NCBI RefSeq assembly: GCF_019399895.1 | Contig: NC_091881.1 | Coordinates: 3,350,501-3,414,500 of the forward strand | Length of the DNA stretch: 64,000 bases | Origin: Cardiocondyla obscurior | Lineage: Eukaryota; Arthropoda; Insecta; Hymenoptera; Formicidae | Direction of reading: 5' to 3' | Shown here: one piece after another, positions 1-11,132 of the stretch | Position numbering within the stretch: the stretch's first letter is position 1 | Layout of the letters: each line of letters begins with the position of its first letter | Program-made: the position numbers and the translations under genes | Notes under the pieces: generated by a model | Databases searched by the model: none | The model's input: only the letters and a program-made list of their open reading frames with translations | What the model was told of the DNA's origin: nothing

Positions 1-2122
1 AATTAATGCCACATAATAAATCAAAGGCAGACGCACATGCAGTTTCAGCGATTACATCGGGCTCGCTTGTAATGATCGATGAAAAATGTCGCGCAATGAA
101 CTTCAACTAATATCATGATTGATTGCGAAACGAATGTCGCATTCTACGACAGCAGTTATGCTCATATTACATCACGCGGTGCGAGCATATGTGAATTCTC
201 CGCGCACTTGTTGAGCATTATTTCGACTAATTAAAAAAAAAAAAAAGTATTAAAGAAAAAAGTCTTTTACAGCTTCCAAGGCCTGTTATTATAAATCTGG
301 AAGCGTTTTCGTCGAACAAAAAATTGGTTAAAGAATGATAGAAGCACGTTATTTTTTAATAAATTGCTATTTATATATTAAATATGTTAAATAAGAACGC
401 AATTAGTAGTTTCATGCAGAGAGGAATCTTAATTATGCCAGTAATAACGTAATTGGCTGCAAGCTTGTTAGTCGTGCTTTTAGGGTGTTATGCGCAAACT
501 ATTGCTGTTTCTGAATTGGTATCTCTCGCGTGCGGATAAATAAAAAGATATTGTACGAATGCATTATATTTAAATAAATATCTTAGGCATCTTATGTTTA
601 AAATAATAAGCCCAGGGTTGTTTTAGTAAAAACCGGAAATTCCAACGAGATACTTATATAGAGACAACATTAATATCTTCAAATTTCAATATAATAAAGT
701 GCAGTATAACAGCTGAAGAATGTCTGCGCGGCTCGCGGAAGCAATTTCGCGCAGATGCAAACACGTACACTATTTTTGAAGATGAAACGTCGCATATATG
801 CGTATGCCGATCAGAAGGAACATTTCAATTTTTAACGATACAGCGCCCATAAATCCGTGACGTTAAAACACACGTCATACGACGCGGTACATAAGATTTT
901 TTAATGGGACACGCGCACGCTATTTTCACGACGACGGTGGGGGGTCTTTTTTTTATGTTTCATTTGGATGAGTGCGCGAGAAATGGACGCGAGCTGTTCT
1001 CGAACTTACTGAATGCGAAGTTGGCGAGACGTTACTTGCAATTTGAGTTTGGAAGCTCGTTAAAATTTATCGAACTGTGAGAAAAGCTACACATTGCTCT
1101 CTTCTTAACTCTCGCGACGGTTCGCGCCTCGTCGTTCTTCACTTTCCCCGAGTGGAAATTCATCTACCTATTTTGATTTGGCAACTAGTACTTAGATCGC
1201 GCAGATTACATATATTCCTTAGTTATTGACTTGTTACTATCCATAATTTATAAGAAAGTATTTATTATTTAATGACTATCTGAGTTAGTGTCAATCCATT
1301 ACAATATAAAATTCAAAAAGTAAGATTGTCATTAAAAAAAAAAAAAAATCTGTCTAGTATCCGTCTAGTCACTGTCAGGTTTAACTTCCGCTCGAGGATC
1401 GTCGCGATTTACATTCACACATTGCCGTCGCGTGCGCGCTTAAAGTAATTAACAATATTTTGTTTAATTAACGTAGGTAATTAATCGACAAAAAAATTAG
1501 CGACACGCGAATCAACGTAAATAAATTAATTGAATTTGATTAAAGGGTAATCCCGATAAATAATTGCGTTCAGTTATTACAATGTTCATTTTCTTTTAAT
1601 ACACGTAAAATACTTATTACTATTTTTCCATTTCGAGCACGGACAAAATTAAAAAAATTTATTTAATGTTACTTTTGTTTTTTTTTTACTTCGTAATGTT
1701 TGTTAATTATTTCTTCCGTCTGCTCGATTTATATTCTGCATTTTGGAAAAACAAAAAAAAATAGCTTTTACGTTCTTGAATTTAGTTTGCAAAGTTATTT
1801 CACGATTTAAACGAGCTCTAATATTAACGCTACCACGAGAACTCTCTTAAAGTGTAAGAATCGCGATCAAATCCCGTTTAATAACGAAAATTACTCTCGA
1901 AACGAGCATTCAATAGTGTATTGATAGCGTAGTTGAAACGGGTGTCGAGCGAGAACGACGGTTCCCCACTCTATGCTGTTGCGGATATCTAGAATTAACT
2001 GCTCGCCGTTGTCTGAATAGTTTCTCTAACGTGTTATTACGGAGAGGTTGCCGAAAGCTGAGGCGAGGGTGAGGAAAAGCCGCCGTGAGCGTGCGGTTAA
2101 TGGTAAAGTCGGTCGGGCTCAC
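1..2122. other. AT-rich non-coding stretch downstream of the Ig exon
   Basis: I see no gene here. The stretch is AT-rich with several A runs (for example near 232-246 and 1335-1348). On the minus strand it would be the beginning of the intron that follows the Ig exon, because that exon ends in a donor at 2122-2121. I looked for the next Ig exon, which should carry the D-x-G-x-Y-x-C motif, and found none, so it probably lies left of the window. A minus-strand acceptor-like site near 1075 with a donor near 1012 encloses about 64 nt that is closed in all frames. Confidence 0.5.
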
Positions 2123-2285
2123 CGTTTGTGCTGAATCCTGAGGCCTCTTCGAGGGTGCAGCGGTACACCGTCCTTCAGCCAGTGCACTCTCGGGGGCGGC
2201 GAGCCCCTCGTCCTGCATACTAGCTTCACTCTCTCCCGTAACCTCGCTATCGAGTCCCTGAGTTCGGACAACGTAACTTCTCGCA
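2123..2285 (-). CDS. Internal exon encoding the core of an immunoglobulin domain (vein/neuregulin-like candidate)
   Basis: This is an internal coding exon of 163 nt. On the minus strand it follows a pyrimidine-rich acceptor ending TTTTGATTTCAG and stops at a donor GTGAGC. Read with two leading nucleotides of a split codon, it gives 53 open codons and ends with two nucleotides (CG) of the next. The translation includes RERVKLVCRTRGSPPP, then RVHWLKDGVPLHP and RRGLRIQHK. This is the B-strand Cys (about residue 23), the C-strand Trp (about 35) and the following KDG turn of an I-set/C2 Ig domain. The second Cys (D-x-G-x-Y-x-C) is missing and should be in the next exon. The other two frames are a stop-containing frame and a longer open frame with no domain. 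Spacing after the Trp resembles neuregulin Ig domains, so a secreted vein-type EGFR ligand is my best guess; other Ig adhesion or receptor proteins are not excluded. Phase: start 1, end 2. Confidence 0.85.
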
Positions 2286-2494
2286 CTGAAATCAAAAGTT
2301 ACAATCTCGTTAACGCCTCGCTGCACATGCCCGCGATTTCGGGCCCCCGATACCAGGGAGTTTTAATTAATTCATGTAACATTTAGACCGTGATACTTAA
2401 ATCCCGGCCACCAGAAACCATCTGTATAATTAACACTTAATGAAATTCGTTAAAGTTCCGAAGTAGAGAATACGATTTTACATCTTTGTTTTTT

Positions 2495-2517
2495 ATATTT
2501 TATTTTATTTTATTTTT
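2495..2517. repeat. TATTT/TTTTA pentanucleotide microsatellite
   Basis: Short run of TATTT units directly after a T-rich stretch. Simple repeat, no gene. Confidence 0.85.
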
Positions 2518-5500
2518 GCACATCGCAAAAATTCCGCGCGGCGAGGTGTAAAAATAAAAAATAGGAAATTATCTCGCGAAGCTCTTCGAAGATGGGCGGC
2601 GATACGCGTGATTCGTGTTCGCGAGCGAAATGTAATAACAGCGCGCTTTAGCAGAAAGTATGACAGAAGCGGTTCTTCCTTTCGACAATTCGATATGGCT
2701 ATCCGTCGGTTTTGGCAAAGGCTACGCCGTGTCGCGTTTCAGCTAGAAGCCGCGTGGAGTATCGACAGGTAGCGGCGTATCGATTTACTATTTCGTTGCA
2801 CTCTAAAATGCGGGTGTAAAAACGATCTGGAGAGGAACGTACATTCATGCGCGTACAGACGTGCGCATATGCGGATCTGCATCGCGAGCGAGATACCTTT
2901 CGCGAACTGACGTAACATTCCTTCTTGACATCCAATAGGTCGTGGCACGGGAAATACAAAAGCAAATGTAGATGTGTATTTATTAAAATTGCACAAAAGA
3001 GCCCTGCACATAAAAGCTTTTGAAATACGAGGATCGTAGCCTAGATTTTCTGCATTTTTTTAAATTTTAATGTCTTTCTTATTTTTATGATCGACTGAAG
3101 TTAACGGTGAAATAAATCACTCGCAATTGCGGCTATCTTGACGTTTTCGTCAAAAAGAATTATATCGCGAGTTAGCTTAAAAAGTATATATATCTAAATG
3201 GGTAAAAAGCGAAGAGGGGGAGGGGTAGGGTGGTCCTGCGACGTTCCGTGCGGAGCTCGCACACGACTTTTTCCCCGCCGTAAAATATGACCGTGCGAAA
3301 CAAAGCGAGTCCGACACTCGGATATGGGCTGTAAATGAAGAGGAAAATTTGCGTTAATAAAAACGACAGCGCGCGCGGAGCGTTCTATCTCGGGATCGCG
3401 TGATTTCCGTGATACGATATAGAATTTCTGAAAATACAGCTGGGAGAACCGTTCAATGAGCTCTCTCTCTCGTCTATTATATTCATGTCGCATGACAGGG
3501 AATGATAATAAGGCGCCGTTAGCAAAGATTTCTTTGTCAGACCCGCGCGCGCGGTACGTCGGCGTCGGCGTTTGATTTATTATGTTTTCACGTGCATACG
3601 GCAATCCCATTCGCCGCAAATATATATTTCTCTTCGTGTCGCGTGTAAATAAAACTGATGTTCCCTCGCGGAGATGCGTTTGAGAAATTGAACGTGGACG
3701 AGGTGCACCGCGGATTTTCTTTTTTTTTTTTTTTGTTGGCGAAAACCGAGCACTTGACCGCGCATCGTTCGCCTTCAGCCGGAGATCGTTACCGAGTCGA
3801 CTGACGTGCGAGATAGCGAACTGCAAGTCGACGTTTTGATCGGCAATAAACGGCACCGAAATGGGTCGACGCTTCAAAGGGTTGAGCCGCGCGTAGCGCG
3901 TTCAACGAAGTTGGAAATCACTCCTCGAGTTTTCCCCTAAATCAAATTGTACAATCGCTGACTAAGTTACCGGAGCTACGGTGTTGATCTTTCGCAACAA
4001 TTTATTTGTGGAAAGCCGACGCGAGCGCAAGCCTCTCTCGGAATTACGGCTGTTTAAGCGCACCGAGGACGCCGGAATTAGATATCGTCTTGTACTTTTT
4101 CCCGGGTAATTGTAGTTACAGCTCGAAGAAGTTACGATTACGCTCCGCCGTTGTCAACCGTGCGGGACGTTCGCTCGCCGTAAATTCGCCGTGGCGCTTT
4201 GTCGAAGGCGTAATCGATAGGCGTTTGATTTGCATAATAGATTCTTCACTTAATTGGAACACGGCGCGCCTACAATTCCTTTGCTTTAAATCAGCCTGCA
4301 AAGGAAAATGGGAGATAAATCCGCCGTACCGAAGGGGCAACAACGCTTTCACGCCGTTTCCATATTTCGATCGTGTTTATCCGCCGGTAACAAATAATTA
4401 CGTGGAATAAGTGAGCCGGCAAATGTGATCGATCAGAAAAGTGGAATATATCGTGGGAAGTTTGTATATTTGCTTTAATGGTTAATTTTAATTTTAATGA
4501 TTAAGGTAATGCCGTCATATTACACGGGACGCCGGAGCGCGATACGTTGGCCCCGTATCGTTTTACACAGTATTGCATTAAAATCATTAATTGACAAATC
4601 CCGTCGTATTTAATTATCCTCACTCGTTCTCGAAACGCCGAGTCGCGTATGTGCGAGTGCTGCACGAGCAAAGCGCGCCTAAAGCGGCAGCATCCGCCGC
4701 GTTATTTGTTCGCAAAACCGTCGCGTCGTCGGCGGAGCTCTCTCGCTTAAACGTATTACAACTACTATTTTACGCACGGAGCGAACGCACCGCGCGCATC
4801 GCGGTCGAAAACTATGCCGGGATAATTGCGTCACGTTGAAGTTTATCGAAAACACGACGCGACCTGATTATCTTTGACGCGTTGCACCGCCACGGAAAAT
4901 GCCTACAGCGTTTAATACGCCGCTCGACACGCTAGCTGCATAACCAGCCGCTCGGGCTCGCGACATATGAAATACAGAATATTACCGGGGACGGTTTTGC
5001 GAACGGAGTCAGCGGTTTCGCGTCTGAGACCTCCACTCCGAAACTTATTAGCATCGTAATGCGAGAGTGCACGTCATTTTGGCTCGGCCACCTTTGGTAC
5101 GGGGCGTGTAATAAACCAACGAAATTTCGCCGCTCGTTGCCGAACGTTAAATTACAAAAGGCTGCCGTTTTGAATTATAAATGCGCGCGGGCGGATAATT
5201 GATTGAACGGCTCTGGTTACGATAATGTATGAAGTAGATGTAAAATTGACGTTTCTATTTTAGTCACGGTGATAAATAGCTTCTATTAGTGGGTGGTTTT
5301 GTAAAATATTTGTAGCCGTTATTAAGAAATAAAATTTTGATTCTACTAGCGCGAGCAGCGACGAAACGTAAAGTAGAGAGAGAGCAAAACGCGGTGATGT
5401 AACGCGAACGCGCGCGGATTTCCAAATGCAGGTGTAACGAAACCGATCGATGCGTAGTGAAACAGTTCCAGTCTGCCGATAGTTATCAATGGCCTCTAGC

Positions 5501-6191
5501 GACAAACCGTGTTATCGAATCCTTGTTCAAAGACACGGATTTTCCTCCCGCTTTTTATCCGCACACCGTCAAATAGACGCTTTTGCCTTTGTAAAACGAT
5601 GCTAACGCATCTGAGATAGAAGCGAAGATATGGGCAAAAGAAAAAAAATAAAAAGAAAGAAAAAAAAAGAACACTCGTCGATATAAGTACTAGACGATAC
5701 GACATTTCATCAAAGTAATGGCATCGATGCTTGAAACTAAACCAGATTATAATATAATTTTATTATTCTCTTTAATCTCAGCGGCGGTTTGCAAGGGCGC
5801 ACCGTTTATTTTTGCACGTGATAATTAATTTTAAACCCGCGATACACGCGCGAGCTTTACTGTCTTTGCAGTGTTAATTATCGCGATATTAAATCCCGAT
5901 AAAACATTTTATTTCGCGTAATGGATTGGCGTGCTCGTAAAAATAAATAATGATAATTACAATGTTGTATGATGTATGATAATGGTAATTACGTTATTAT
6001 ATGATTTAATTAGTATTATGCAGACGTATATATATATCAGATACATTGAAACACGCGCGTTCTAATTTCGTTTAATAAACTTAATGAAAATTTCCAAGAC
6101 ACTTACACGGTGTCGAATACCTCGACTGACGCCGAGGAGAAAATATTTCCCGTCGATTTCGGAGTACGACCCGCAAGGAAAGAAACGACCC

Positions 6192-6219
6192 GAGAGAGAG
6201 ATAGAGAGAGAGAGAGAGA
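6192..6219. repeat. GA microsatellite
   Basis: Run of GA dinucleotides interrupted once by a T. It makes short Arg/Glu or Ser/Leu open frames on both strands that should not be read as genes. Confidence 0.9.
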
Positions 6220-7723
6220 TTGCACGGCGACGAAGCAATTTCAGAGCGTGCAAAAAAGCTGCTGTAATGCAGTTATGACGCTCGTCATCGCCGCGCCATT
6301 ACATATCGTCGGTCGTGGCCGTAAACCGGTGATCGCGGCAAAATTTGTATAATGCAACCGGCTAATGCCCCGCACCGTATTTTTGCGTTTGATATCGAAC
6401 CGGATTAAGTCGTCCGGTGATATTCGTTCTCCGTTCCGTTCGAAGTGCTTTTACGCGTCTCTCGTTGAAATCGGAGTGGAAAACCGATCAGTCGCTGCGG
6501 CTGGGCGCGGTATCTGAAATTTACTTTGAAGGGGGACAGAGGATTTGATTCCCGATGTTCTATTCGTTATCACCAGATTACGTATCTACGGCGTGCATAC
6601 ACACATATGAATTTGTCGATTCTTCGACAGATCGAATTAACGGTTTTGTGCGCCGGAACGGTATGATACAAGTTTGATGATTCTTTTTATCGTAATTTAA
6701 TATTAGATAATAAATGACAACTCGTGTAAGACATAAGGTGAACATTTTATTAATGCTGGCGAACGCTGATAAAATTAAAAGATAAATAATTTAATAAATA
6801 TATTGAAAATTATAATTGTAATGCGTAAAATAATGATATTAAAGAGTTATCGCCTCGTGTTGGTAATGAACAATATAAAAGGGAGATAAAGTAAGTCAAA
6901 TAAAAAATGCATAAACTGTTATGCACTTTATTATCATACGTTCACGTTATACTGTAATTGTCCATATACATAAAAGTACATACATAAAAACGCATATGTG
7001 CATCTGCATTTAACCGCGTTTAAATAGGAAGGAAAAAAAAAAAAAGAGGAAAAAGACTAGAGTCACGAACGTGGTATAAAGAGAAACGATTGGCGGAGAG
7101 AAGCGAAAGATGAACACCCACAGAGAAATCCCATGACAATCGAGCGGTGTCCGAAATGTCATTTAACTATTAACGGATCGATGCGAAATTTGAATTTAAG
7201 CGGACGGACTCGATCGGAATGGAATTTGGGACTACGAGGATTTATGCCAGAATTTTCCGGTCGAAGAATCAGGTAGACTGGTGAAAAAAAGGGGGGGTTG
7301 ACGGGGCGTCAGGTGCAGAGCTCTGGATAATGATGCTCGACGCGAATCAACCTATCGAAAATGCGGGCCGTTCTAGCGTCCGGTGGGACTCTGTCGTTAC
7401 ATTTTTTACTGCGATAAAATGAACTTTTCAATGATTAGATTAGTCAATATTATTGCAAGTATAATAAAAAAAATTAAAGGATGATTAAAGAGACAGACTG
7501 ACATGGTAATTAAAAAAAAAAAAAAAAGAAAACAATGCATATTCTCGTAAGCAAAGTTTGAAAATCGGTTGCAGTCCCGAATCCTATTAAAAAAATTTAG
7601 TGTGACGCTTTAGTTAGTTGAAAATCGAATTTGAGGTTCGGTTTAATATACTAATGTACTTATATTCATTAATTTAAATACTAATATGTCTATATTAATA
7701 TTTTTTTTTTTTTTATGTTACAG

Positions 7724-7759
7724 GCAGAACTCTACAACTCTGCTGATTCATGCAGTTTG
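7724..7759 (+). CDS. Candidate 36-nt microexon with strong splice sites
   Basis: A 36-nt interval is bounded by an acceptor with a 14-T tract ending ATGTTACAG and a donor GTTTG|GTAAGT that matches consensus almost fully. A branch-point-like TACTAAT lies about 45 nt upstream. Frame 1 is open and reads AELYNSADSCSL; frame 2 is also open (QNSTTLLIHAVW); frame 3 has a stop. The length is a multiple of three, as is usual for frame-preserving neuronal microexons. I do not recognise the peptide, and no partner exon on the plus strand is identifiable nearby. It could equally be a non-coding exon of an antisense RNA, or a chance pairing of sites, since T-runs are frequent here. Confidence 0.4.
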
Positions 7760-8199
7760 GTAAGTCGCAACATTTTTTTTCATAGCTTGTAATCGCGTCT
7801 TTTAGACCGGCAACACGTAGTTAATCGTAGATTACTCCATTATAATGACGCACCCAAACCTTCCGAAAAATAGCGCACGCAAAACGTGCGCAACGTTTGT
7901 TCTAGTAAATATAAATTTTTTTTTTTTTCTGTATATCGACGTAATTCGCAACACTACTCTAGTACGGATCCAATATTGAAGAACGTTTTCTTGCAAAATA
8001 GTATTTGAATTTCGCGTCGCAACAAAACGTACGTTTCTCAAAGAGACGAATCTCGTGAAAGTCCCGCGGAGAGTGGCTTTGACGAAATCCCGTCGCCCTT
8101 AGATTTGCTAGACCGTCTTGGAGCATTTGTGCCGCGAGGTGGGTCGCGGAGAAGGGCGGGATGCAAAAGAAAAGGTCAAAAGAGTGAAGATAGAGAGGG

Positions 8200-8223
8200 A
8201 AAAAAAAAAAAAAAAAAAAAAAA
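8200..8223. repeat. Poly-A run (24 A)
   Basis: Homopolymer of 24 A. No tRNA-type or other retroposon body was recognised beside it. Confidence 0.9.
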
Positions 8224-10430
8224 GTAGAGTACAGCGGCCACCAGTCGTGGCATGTCGTATGTTGCCGCGAGGCTTGAAAAATGCCGTGGACGAACGACGC
8301 GGAGAGGGCGTTTGATTAATGAATGCGTCGCCGAAAGAGCAAAATAACAAATAGCCAGCGTAGCGGGGGTTGTAGTCGCCGCCACCCTCTCGGCGTCTCG
8401 TGGCCGGCTTGATTCATAGGCGCCGCGCGTTGCATGACGAGACGCGATGAGGGCCGGTCGCGGATGCGCACGAATGTGGCCTTTTTACCATGATTTGAGG
8501 GCAATTTACTGCAAGTCGCGTCGCAAATAGCTTTAGCTTTCACGGCTATTACTTTCACGGGATGTCAATCTAACATTTAACTATCGACGTCTATGTTATT
8601 ATACTACGCGTCAACCATACATTAAAGTTCGAAATATTGATATAGGAAATTAAAGATGTAAAAGAGAAATTTAAACGGTTCTGCAAAGTTTATTTATTTA
8701 ATTTAATTTTTTTTTTTTTTTAATACGTTATAACTTTATAAATTGTTTTTGAAAGACAACGTATACACGTACATTTTTTTTATAAAAAAAATTGTACACC
8801 GAACAATTTATTTTAAATGTATCAATAAAAAAAAATACTTTACATTTTACATCGTTGACCCGGATTTCCATTTGAATCTTTTAATAGTAACTCAATTCCT
8901 ATTTTATTCTGATAAAAAATGTACATATTTGGAAGCAGGATCCCTTTTCTTTCTACATTAATTATCGCGAAAATTTTAATTTTTTTTTTTATCGCGGGTG
9001 ATCTAGTCTCGTCTCCAAAAGCGACGGAATCGCGGACACGATCTCGCAGCCGTGTATCATAATTCTCATTCGGCAGGAAGACGCGCGACAGGGCGCGATT
9101 TCGTGGCACGCTTATTTGCCTTGGTGGCCGGGCGATTAATGCGGGTTCATGCACGTTAGTATGATTCTGTGAGTTTGCACCTTTGTCCGAAGCGGATAAT
9201 CATTTCCGGTTGAGAGAATAGCTCGGCCGCGCGGAGAGTGGTTCCGGTTATCCAGCCTGTAATCGAGTCTGCGCGAGTACACGCTGATGAGCTATGATCA
9301 TCTGTGCGGGGCCGTGTGATTACCGATCGCTGTCAACAGATATTTAATCGTTTTGCGCCGATTAATTTTCCTGGCGCATTTATCCGTCCCGCATCGTTTG
9401 ATACCGGCGCAGGTAATTACCGCGCTAATAACAGGTTAATCGAAACTCATGGACTTCTCGCAGAACTTCTCTATTATCAGTCGGACAAACGTATATCGCG
9501 CGCTTTAAAATGAGATCCACTTTGGGTCGTATTTTTCCCCGCGAGCCGCGCAAAAAGCGATCGTTTAGAGTCGTATAGGGAGATAAAATTTGATGAAAAT
9601 AATGTCAAGTAGGATTAAAGTAAAGCTACAAAATGTCAGGAAAGACGGATCTTTTAATATTTAGGGTAAGAAAACAGATGCGATGGTACGTATAAAATGG
9701 TAATCTCTATCGTTATAAATCAGATCAGATTAAAAGTCAGAGTACGACGAATAAATGTCTCGTAAGAGAGATAACACCAGACGTAACCGCGATTATCTCA
9801 CCGTCAAAATCGCTGGGAGTGTCGAAATGAGGGTCTTTTTTTTTTCACCGCATGGTTGTTATTCGACCGTTTGAATTGTCCATTATACTTTTTAAGTTCG
9901 AGCCAGATCCGCGTACGATTGTAAGCACCGACACGAATGACATTGTAAATGCATTTGCGGTGTGTTTTCGTGCGAAAATCGCGTTGACACGGCGATGTGA
10001 TTTCGCCGCTTTATGCCCGCACGCACATGCGTTTTACGCGCGAATGCGCCAGAAAAAAAAAAAAAAAATTGAGCGTAAGAAATTCGTGAACGATGGAGCG
10101 TAAAAACGCGATCGGTGCAATAAAAATACTGCTTATCGAGCCGTTGCGCGGGAATCGATAGCGCTCATAGCAACTGCTTTTATCTTTCCGATTATAAATT
10201 GTAACAAGCACGCGAAATGCATATACATATATGCGAGAACGTAATAAAATATAACAGGGAAAAGAGGAAAAAAAAAAAGAAGGAGCGTTATTGATGGGAC
10301 AGTGTTACTTTAGCGTGCAATATTTATTTGCATTTTCAGTTCTTGTTAATTCTCCATACGTGACTAATAATGGCGAGTACGAAATAAACTTATTAAAACT
10401 CTATTAAAATGCATCAGAAAAATTACCAAG

Positions 10431-10458
10431 TTATTTCACCTGTACGCAGGTGAAATAA
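10431..10458. repeat. Perfect 12-bp inverted repeat, 4-nt loop
   Basis: The arm TTATTTCACCTG is followed by loop TACG and its exact reverse complement. It is a compact hairpin or cruciform site in otherwise unremarkable DNA. No terminal duplication that would mark a transposon was seen. Confidence 0.85.
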
Positions 10459-11117
10459 TGAGCGCCCAACTTTTTTCCCCGGCTAGTTCTTCTCCGCGAT
10501 CACGCCACCCTCTTATCGTATCGATCTCTTTTCGACAAAAAAAAAAAAAAGAATAAGAAAAAAAGGGTTGAGTCATCTTACTGCACTGTGGAAGTTATCC
10601 GATTTGCTCGCGGTAATTCTCGAACTCGTCTACTAACCGTAAAATCCGGAAACTTTTTCAGGATCGCTCGTTGGTTTTCCGGCTATTACTCTGTGTGCGC
10701 TAAGTATGTACGTATACACATGACACCCACATATATATCCGCATATGGCGTATACGGCATGGAAGCATCGTAGTTCGTAATCAGTCGTACGTGCCAAGTT
10801 TACGGAAGGAGTAATACTCGGGGGGTGAAAGAAGTTGTGTAAATATCTAAAGGTTTATACGAAAATTCGATTTGAAATAGAACCTTAATAATAAATTATT
10901 CAAAATAGTGATAAAAATAAATAGACAGGTGAATAAATATTTTATTATAATCTAAATTAAATAGAAATAAAAACGCCAGACGATCATTAATTATATATTA
11001 TTAATTTAAAGCACTTTATTATTCAGTAAAGATTCTTAAATGCACAAATAAATGCACGCGAAGCAAAGAACATAATATGATAAAGCTGTACGACTCTGTA
11101 ATCATAGGGAAAAAAAA

Positions 11118-11132
11118 ATATATATATATATA
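11118..11132. repeat. Short TA microsatellite after an A run
   Basis: About seven TA units directly following eight or nine A. Confidence 0.85.

Larger units (their letters stand above)
2286..7723. other. Non-coding stretch, presumed intron
   Basis: I found no supported gene. It alternates GC-rich patches (about 3200-3900, 4000-4900) with AT-rich DNA. The longest open frame in the window (minus strand, 3194-3877) lies here. It runs through a T homopolymer at 3720-3734 that would encode a lysine run, has no recognisable domain, and I treat it as chance. A plus-strand interval about 4295-4387 has an acceptor-like and a donor-like end with two open frames, too weak to call. Confidence 0.45.

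Noticed and set aside
3194..3877. 227-codon minus-strand frame, the longest in the window
   Set aside because: It crosses a T homopolymer (lysine run), has no domain and no splice context, and lies in a GC-rich patch where long chance frames are expected.
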